Source: an uncultured Collinsella sp. (GTDB lineage: Bacteria > Actinomycetota > Coriobacteriia > Coriobacteriales > Coriobacteriaceae). Taken from it: a stretch of DNA of 9,508 nucleotides. The notes beneath the pieces were generated by a model. That model had not been told where the DNA came from and did not search any database. It was given only the letters and a program-made list of their open reading frames with translations. Of the stretch, positions 5,978 to 9,508 are shown piece by piece; within the stretch, counting starts at the first letter, position 1; each line of letters opens with the position of its first letter. The position numbers and the translations under genes were made by a program. The stretch is taken from positions 1-9,508 of the forward strand of contig USGN01000034.1 of the NCBI GenBank assembly GCA_900554255.1. Direction: 5' to 3'.

Positions 5978-6997
5978 CTACTCGGCCGTTATGGTGATGT
6001 TCTCCCGGTGCGCGCGGATGACGTCCCAGCTAAAGTGCTCGACCAGCTGCTCGGCAGAGCGCGGCGTGGTGTCCGGCGCGATGCCTGTTTGTCCGGCGAG
6101 CCAGCCCAGCAGTGCCTCGGGTGTGCCAAAGTGGGTGCGGAGCTCGCCCAGGTCCAGATCGCGATCGCGCTTGGAAAGACGACGGCCGTCCGGCGACATG
6201 AGCAGCGGAATATGTGCGTAGTGCGGCGTGGGAAGTCCCAGCAGATGTTGCAGGTAGATTTGGCGCGGCGTGGAGCCCAGCAGGTCGCATCCGCGCACGA
6301 CCTCGGTAATACCCATGGCGGCGTCATCGACCACCACGGCCAGCTGATAGGCAAACACGCCGTCGCTGCGGCGCACCAAAAAGTCGCCGCACTCGGTGGC
6401 GAGCGCCTCGCATTGGGCACCATACGTGCGGTCCACAAATTCGATCACGTCGCCCGCGAGGTCATCGACGGCGGGCACGCGCAGGCGCGTGGCCGGAGCG
6501 CGCAGGGCACTGCGGCGGGCGATTTCTTCGGCAGAAAGCCCTCGGCAGGCGCCGCGGTAGATGGGCGTGCCGTCGCTGGCGTGTGGCGCGCTTGCGGTGT
6601 GGAGCTCGGCGCGCGTGCAAAAACAGGGGTAGGTGAGGCCGGCGTCCTGCAGCTGGCGCAGGGCGTCCTCGTACAGATCCAGGCGATCGTGCTGGTAGTA
6701 GGGGCCTTCGTCCCACTCAAGCCCTAGCCAAGCCAGGTCGTCAATCAGTTGAGCGGCAAGTTCCGGGCGCTTGCAGCGATCGTCCAGGTCTTCGATGCGC
6801 AACACGATGCTGCCGCCCTGGCTGCGGGCCGAAAGCCACGCACACAGGCAGCTGAACACGTTGCCCAGGTGCATGCGGCCCGAGGGCGACGGGGCAAAGC
6901 GGCCCACGGCGGGCGCGAGGGCGGGGGTGAGCTTGCTGTTGGGCGCCGTCGACGTGGTCACGGCGGGCGTTGCTATGTTGCGTGCGTTGATATCCAT
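5978..6997 (-). CDS. gluQ: Glutamyl-Q tRNA(Asp) synthetase
   Basis: A 339-residue class I synthetase-like enzyme that attaches glutamate to the queuosine at position 34 of tRNA(Asp). The N-terminal GluRS catalytic core is present (GRFAPSPSGRMHLGNV, the HIGH motif, at 32-47; IEDLDD at 68-73; RLSKRD, the KMSKS motif, at 273-278), and the anticodon-binding domains of true GluRS are missing. The zinc ligands characteristic of GluQ are intact: CFC (Cys126, Cys128), Tyr147 and Cys151 (YRGAC). Length is slightly above the usual 290-310 because of a 31-residue Ala/Thr/Pro-rich N-terminal extension. The ATG at 6997 is used since no closer start has better support; there is no Shine-Dalgarno, and a TATACT box sits 7 nt upstream, indicating a leaderless message. 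Confidence 0.93.
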   Translation of the reverse strand: MDINARNIATPAVTTSTAPNSKLTPALAPAVGRFAPSPSGRMHLGNVFSCLCAWLSARSQGGSIVLRIEDLDDRCKRPELAAQLIDDLAWLGLEWDEGPYYQHDRLDLYEDALRQLQDAGLTYPCFCTRAELHTASAPHASDGTPIYRGACRGLSAEEIARRSALRAPATRLRVPAVDDLAGDVIEFVDRTYGAQCEALATECGDFLVRRSDGVFAYQLAVVVDDAAMGITEVVRGCDLLGSTPRQIYLQHLLGLPTPHYAHIPLLMSPDGRRLSKRDRDLDLGELRTHFGTPEALLGWLAGQTGIAPDTTPRSAEQLVEHFSWDVIRAHRENITITAE

Positions 6998-7004
6998 GCG
7001 GACG

Positions 7005-7010
7005 AGTATA
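7005..7010 (-). promoter_or_regulatory. -10 box for leaderless gluQ transcript
   Basis: The minus strand reads TATACT (7010-7005), 7 nt before the ATG at 6997. That is the spacing expected when transcription begins at or next to the start codon. No convincing -35 is present 16-18 nt upstream. The absence of any ribosome site before the ATG agrees with leaderless translation, which is common in actinobacteria. Confidence 0.5.
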
Positions 7011-7133
7011 GCGCGGGGTGCGGTGGGGGAGGCGTTGCCGTCGCTCGCAAGTTGCCGAGGACACGCACTGTGCGCGGCGGACACCGACTCAATACCTCGA
7101 TTGCCGCCCGCCAGCTCAACCCCTTAAACGACA

Positions 7134-7169
7134 GAAACCCCGGCAGCTCTTCGCAACTGCCGGGGTTTC
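7134..7169. terminator. Strong hairpin, possible terminator
   Basis: A perfect 13-bp stem, GAAACCCCGGCAG (7134-7146) with CTGCCGGGGTTTC (7157-7169), has a 10-nt loop. The minus-strand continuation TGTCGTTT is mildly T-rich; the plus-strand one (CGCGGAAAAGG) is not. No gene is visible that it would end, since gluQ reads away from it. It may end an unannotated minus-strand RNA or insulate gluQ. Confidence 0.5.
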
Positions 7170-7194
7170 CGCGGAAAAGGGGGACATGATCCTC

Positions 7195-7228
7195 GAGCGA
7201 ACGGCAAAGGGGCAAACCGTTTTCGCTC
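7195..7228. other. Bulged hairpin in the gene-free region
   Basis: GAGCGAACGG (7195-7204) pairs with CCGT (7217-7220) and TCGCTC (7223-7228), leaving a 2-nt bulge and a 12-nt loop. Function unknown. The rest of 6998-7333 shows no coding signal that I trust. Confidence 0.35.
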
Positions 7229-7343
7229 AACTGCTTTATGCCCCTCGGCTGGCGGCTCAATCAGCGCATGCCGCGCCCACACAAAGCCGCTACACCTGTG
7301 ACGGAGCTGTGAAGTGGTATCTATCGTTGGTGCAGGACATGCC

Positions 7344-7390
7344 AAGGAGTGTCCTAAACTGCCGGCAGATAAGGAACGTCCCTAAGTGCC
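7344..7390. repeat. Two 20-nt direct repeats flanking a palindrome
   Basis: AAGGAGTGTCCTAAACTGCC (7344-7363) recurs as AAGGAACGTCCCTAAGTGCC (7371-7390), a 27-bp period. Between and partly inside them lies the 10-bp palindrome CTGCCGGCAG (7359-7368). Just upstream AGGACA (7334-7339) pairs with TGTCCT (7350-7355). The cluster is 116-160 nt before the DUF2207 start codon and may be regulatory or a relic intergenic repeat. Confidence 0.5.
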
Positions 7391-7424
7391 AGGCTCGGGT
7401 GGGACTTTTGTCCCATTTGGCGCT
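7385..7424. other. Two-tier hairpin upstream of the DUF2207 gene
   Basis: The inner stem TGGGAC (7400-7405) with GTCCCA (7410-7415) has a TTTT loop. The outer stem AGTGCCA (7385-7391) with TGGCGCT (7418-7424) includes one G-U pair. The internal loop is asymmetric (8 and 2 nt). No T-run follows. The outer arm uses the end of the second direct repeat. No good promoter is seen between here and 7505. Confidence 0.4.
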
Positions 7425-7505
7425 CCGGTCGCCTAGATATTCGTCATGTGTGCCCGTAAACGTGGGACAATGGCGCTGTTGGTATCGCAGACAAAGGATG
7501 TGCCT

Positions 7506-9508
7506 ATGAACGCCCCCGTTGCCAAGACCTGTCGGCAGCGTCGCCTATTCGCGCGATTTGCTTCCGTCTGCGCACTCGTCGCGCTTGCATTGCTGCTACT
7601 GCCCGCCGCCGCGCACGCCGACGGCTATTCCATGACCCAAACCTATATCGGTGCCACGGTCGAGGCCGATGGATCGCTGACCGTTGTCGAGGGACGTCAG
7701 TTTGATTTCGACGACGACATCAACGGCGTGTATTGGGAGATCAATACGGGCACCAACCAGCAGGGCGGCGCGGCGGGCGTCGACGTGCTGAGCGTCGAGG
7801 AAGAGGACACCGCGTTCAACAAAGTCGATAGCGCAAACAAGGGTGACTCTGGCGTCTACACGGTCGAGCAGTCCGACGGCGGCGTAAAGATCAAGGTTTT
7901 CAGCCCCCACGAGAGCGGCGATAGCGTGATCTATTACGTGAGCTACACCATGACCGGTGCGGTCATGAACTGGGCCGATACCGCTGAGCTCTACTGGAAA
8001 TTTGTAGGTGACGGCTGGTCCGCGGATTCCGACGATGTCGAGATGGAAGTGTACTTCGCAAATGCCGCTGCCGGGACGGCGGCCGTCAAGGGCGATAACT
8101 TCCGCGCATGGGGCCACGGTCCGCTGACGGGCGACGTGTCACTCGATGAGGACGAGCCCATGGTCACCTATACCATTCCCTGCGTGCATCAGGGCGAATT
8201 CGCCGAGGCGCGCATCGCCTTCCCCAGCGACTGGGTGCCATGGCTTTCCGCCTCGAGCGAGGAGCGCATGTCAACGATCCTGGGCGAAGAGAAGGCGTGG
8301 GCCGACGAAGCTAACGTCCGCCGCGCTCACGCTTGCATGATTGCCAATGTACTTGCCGTACTAAGTGTTGTCGCGGCGGTGGCCTTTACCGGCACAATCG
8401 TTGTGCTCAAGCTGCGCCGCTGCAAGCCCAAGCCGCTTTTCCAGGACGAATATTTCCGCGATGTGCCTTCGGCCGACCATCCCGCCGTGCTTTCGGCCCT
8501 CATGAGCTGGAACGAGGTGCCCGATCAGGCATATATCGCCACGCTCATGAAGCTTACTGACGACCGTGTGATCAAGCTGGAGCAGGCGACCGTGACCAAG
8601 GCCAAGAAGGGTCTGTTGGGGCGTGAAAAAGAAGAGCAGACGTATCGCGTGACGGTGAGTGATGCGGGTTGGAAGTCGGCCAAGGGCATTGACCACATGG
8701 TGCTCAAGGTCTTCTTTGCCGGTGCTAAGCCCGACGAGAACGGCGATCGCTCGCGCACGTTTGACGAGCTGCAGCACTACGTTAAACAGCACGCTACGCC
8801 CGTGGGGGACAAGCTCGAGGACTATCAGAACACCGTTAAGGGCAAGCTGGCCGATAGCGAGTACGTTGCCTCGGACGGCATTGTCGCAATGGTGTTCTGC
8901 CTGGTTCTTGGTATTCTGATCGCCTTTGTTCCCATGGGATCCATTTTCTTTACCGACGGCGCACAGGCGAACATTATCGCCGCGGTTATCTCGGCGCCGA
9001 TTGTGCTGGTGGGTATTGGCGTGGGCCTTACGTTCCGCCGCTTTACGCCGGAGGGCGCCGAGGTGGCGGCTCGCTGCAAGGCGCTTAAGCATTGGCTCGA
9101 GGACTTCACGCGCTTAAAGGAAGCCGTCCCGGGCGACCTGGTGCTGTGGAACAAGCTGCTGGTGATGGGAGCGGCGCTGGGCGTTTCGAAGGAAGTCCTG
9201 CGTCAGCTTGCCGAGGCTGTTCCTCCCGAGGTGCGCGAGGCCGACGGTTTCTACGACAATTACCCCTGCTACTGGTGGTACTACCATCATTACGGTATCG
9301 ATTCGCCGCTCGATTCATTTAACAATGTGTATCACGAGAGCATCCGTGAGCTGGCTTCGAGTTCCGATAGCTCGAGCGGCGGCGGAGGCGGCGGCAACTC
9401 AGGCGGTCACCGTACCACTCCGGAAACCGGTGGCCCGGGAATAACCATTAATCCGGAAGAAGTGCCGCTGGCATCCCTTCCAGATACACCTGTTTTCATT
9501 GACGAAGA
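7506..9508 (+). CDS. DUF2207 membrane protein, 3' end outside window
   Basis: 667 residues are visible, with no stop before the window edge. Start ATG 7506 has AAAGGATG just upstream. The signal peptide covers about 1-38 (basic start, hydrophobic 19-32, cleavage after AHA). An extracellular DUF2207 domain (about 40-275) follows, with NGVYWEINTGTNQQ, AELYWKFVGDGW and WGHGPLTG. Helix 1 is about 277-300 followed by KLRRCKPKP (inside), then a cytoplasmic region with VPDQAYIATLMKLTDDRVIKLE; helices 2 and 3 are about 458-482 and 489-511, then FRRF (inside). The C-terminal cytoplasmic part ends with a Ser-rich and Gly6 tract (619-630), typical of the family. After about residue 635 the sequence changes to TPETGGPGITINPEEVPLA..., unlike DUF2207 tails and with different codon use (ATA, ACA, CCT). 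Role unknown; the family is widespread in envelopes of Gram-positive bacteria. Confidence 0.88.
   Translation, partial: MNAPVAKTCRQRRLFARFASVCALVALALLLLPAAAHADGYSMTQTYIGATVEADGSLTVVEGRQFDFDDDINGVYWEINTGTNQQGGAAGVDVLSVEEEDTAFNKVDSANKGDSGVYTVEQSDGGVKIKVFSPHESGDSVIYYVSYTMTGAVMNWADTAELYWKFVGDGWSADSDDVEMEVYFANAAAGTAAVKGDNFRAWGHGPLTGDVSLDEDEPMVTYTIPCVHQGEFAEARIAFPSDWVPWLSASSEERMSTILGEEKAWADEANVRRAHACMIANVLAVLSVVAAVAFTGTIVVLKLRRCKPKPLFQDEYFRDVPSADHPAVLSALMSWNEVPDQAYIATLMKLTDDRVIKLEQATVTKAKKGLLGREKEEQTYRVTVSDAGWKSAKGIDHMVLKVFFAGAKPDENGDRSRTFDELQHYVKQHATPVGDKLEDYQNTVKGKLADSEYVASDGIVAMVFCLVLGILIAFVPMGSIFFTDGAQANIIAAVISAPIVLVGIGVGLTFRRFTPEGAEVAARCKALKHWLEDFTRLKEAVPGDLVLWNKLLVMGAALGVSKEVLRQLAEAVPPEVREADGFYDNYPCYWWYYHHYGIDSPLDSFNNVYHESIRELASSSDSSSGGGGGGNSGGHRTTPETGGPGITINPEEVPLASLPDTPVFIDE

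Noticed and set aside
7596..8117. 173-codon minus-strand reading frame
   Set aside because: Also antisense to DUF2207; no start signal or family match.
8361..9092. 243-codon minus-strand reading frame
   Set aside because: It is antisense to the clear DUF2207 coding sequence; its composition (His/Arg-rich) is that of a GC-rich shadow frame.
1..9508. CRISPR array, phage, transposase or defence system
   Set aside because: No regularly spaced repeats and no such protein was found in any frame.

Overview
The window looks like a chromosomal segment from a high-GC Gram-positive bacterium, most likely an intestinal Coriobacteriia member such as Collinsella. This rests on the GC- and third-position-GC-rich coding, a galactitol-type PTS IIB, a UBA/DUF4342 membrane protein beside an OmpR-type two-component system, and a DUF2207 membrane protein. 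The genus is inference; no marker gene here settles it.

Layout. 1-816 (minus): a factor-independent terminator, tRNA-Leu(UAA) with encoded CCA, and a membrane-anchored helical-repeat (TPR-like) protein. 980-1653 (plus): a PTS galactitol-type IIB protein and, 11 nt later, a small VOC protein resembling the C-terminal domain of bifunctional KHG/KDPG aldolases, closed by a strong bidirectional terminator (about 1679-1713). 1730-4355 (minus): a tight three-gene unit read as UBA-DUF4342 membrane protein, OmpR-family response regulator, sensor kinase, with a promoter near 4474-4501 and a GC-rich leader. 4356-4912 has no convincing gene but holds a 182-bp imperfect palindrome (4571-4752). 4913-5962 (plus): a small two-helix membrane protein and a calcineurin-like metallophosphoesterase. 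5978-6997 (minus, converging): glutamyl-Q tRNA(Asp) synthetase, apparently leaderless. 6998-7505 is non-coding, with several hairpins and a pair of 20-nt direct repeats. 7506-9508 (plus): a large secreted/membrane DUF2207 protein, cut by the window end.

How the genes work together. The IIB plus aldolase-like VOC pair suggests hexonate or polyol use, but the transporter (IIC), IIA and aldolase catalytic domain are absent from the window. The minus-strand trio reads as an envelope-sensing two-component system with a co-transcribed membrane partner. gluQ is a tRNA-modification gene. No mobile-element, phage, CRISPR or defence genes were recognised. The most unusual items are the 182-bp palindrome, the free-standing aldolase-type VOC domain, and the last ~95 bp, where the DUF2207 frame runs into sequence resembling the repeat stalk of an LPxTG surface adhesin, which does not fit the predicted topology and may mark a chimeric junction.
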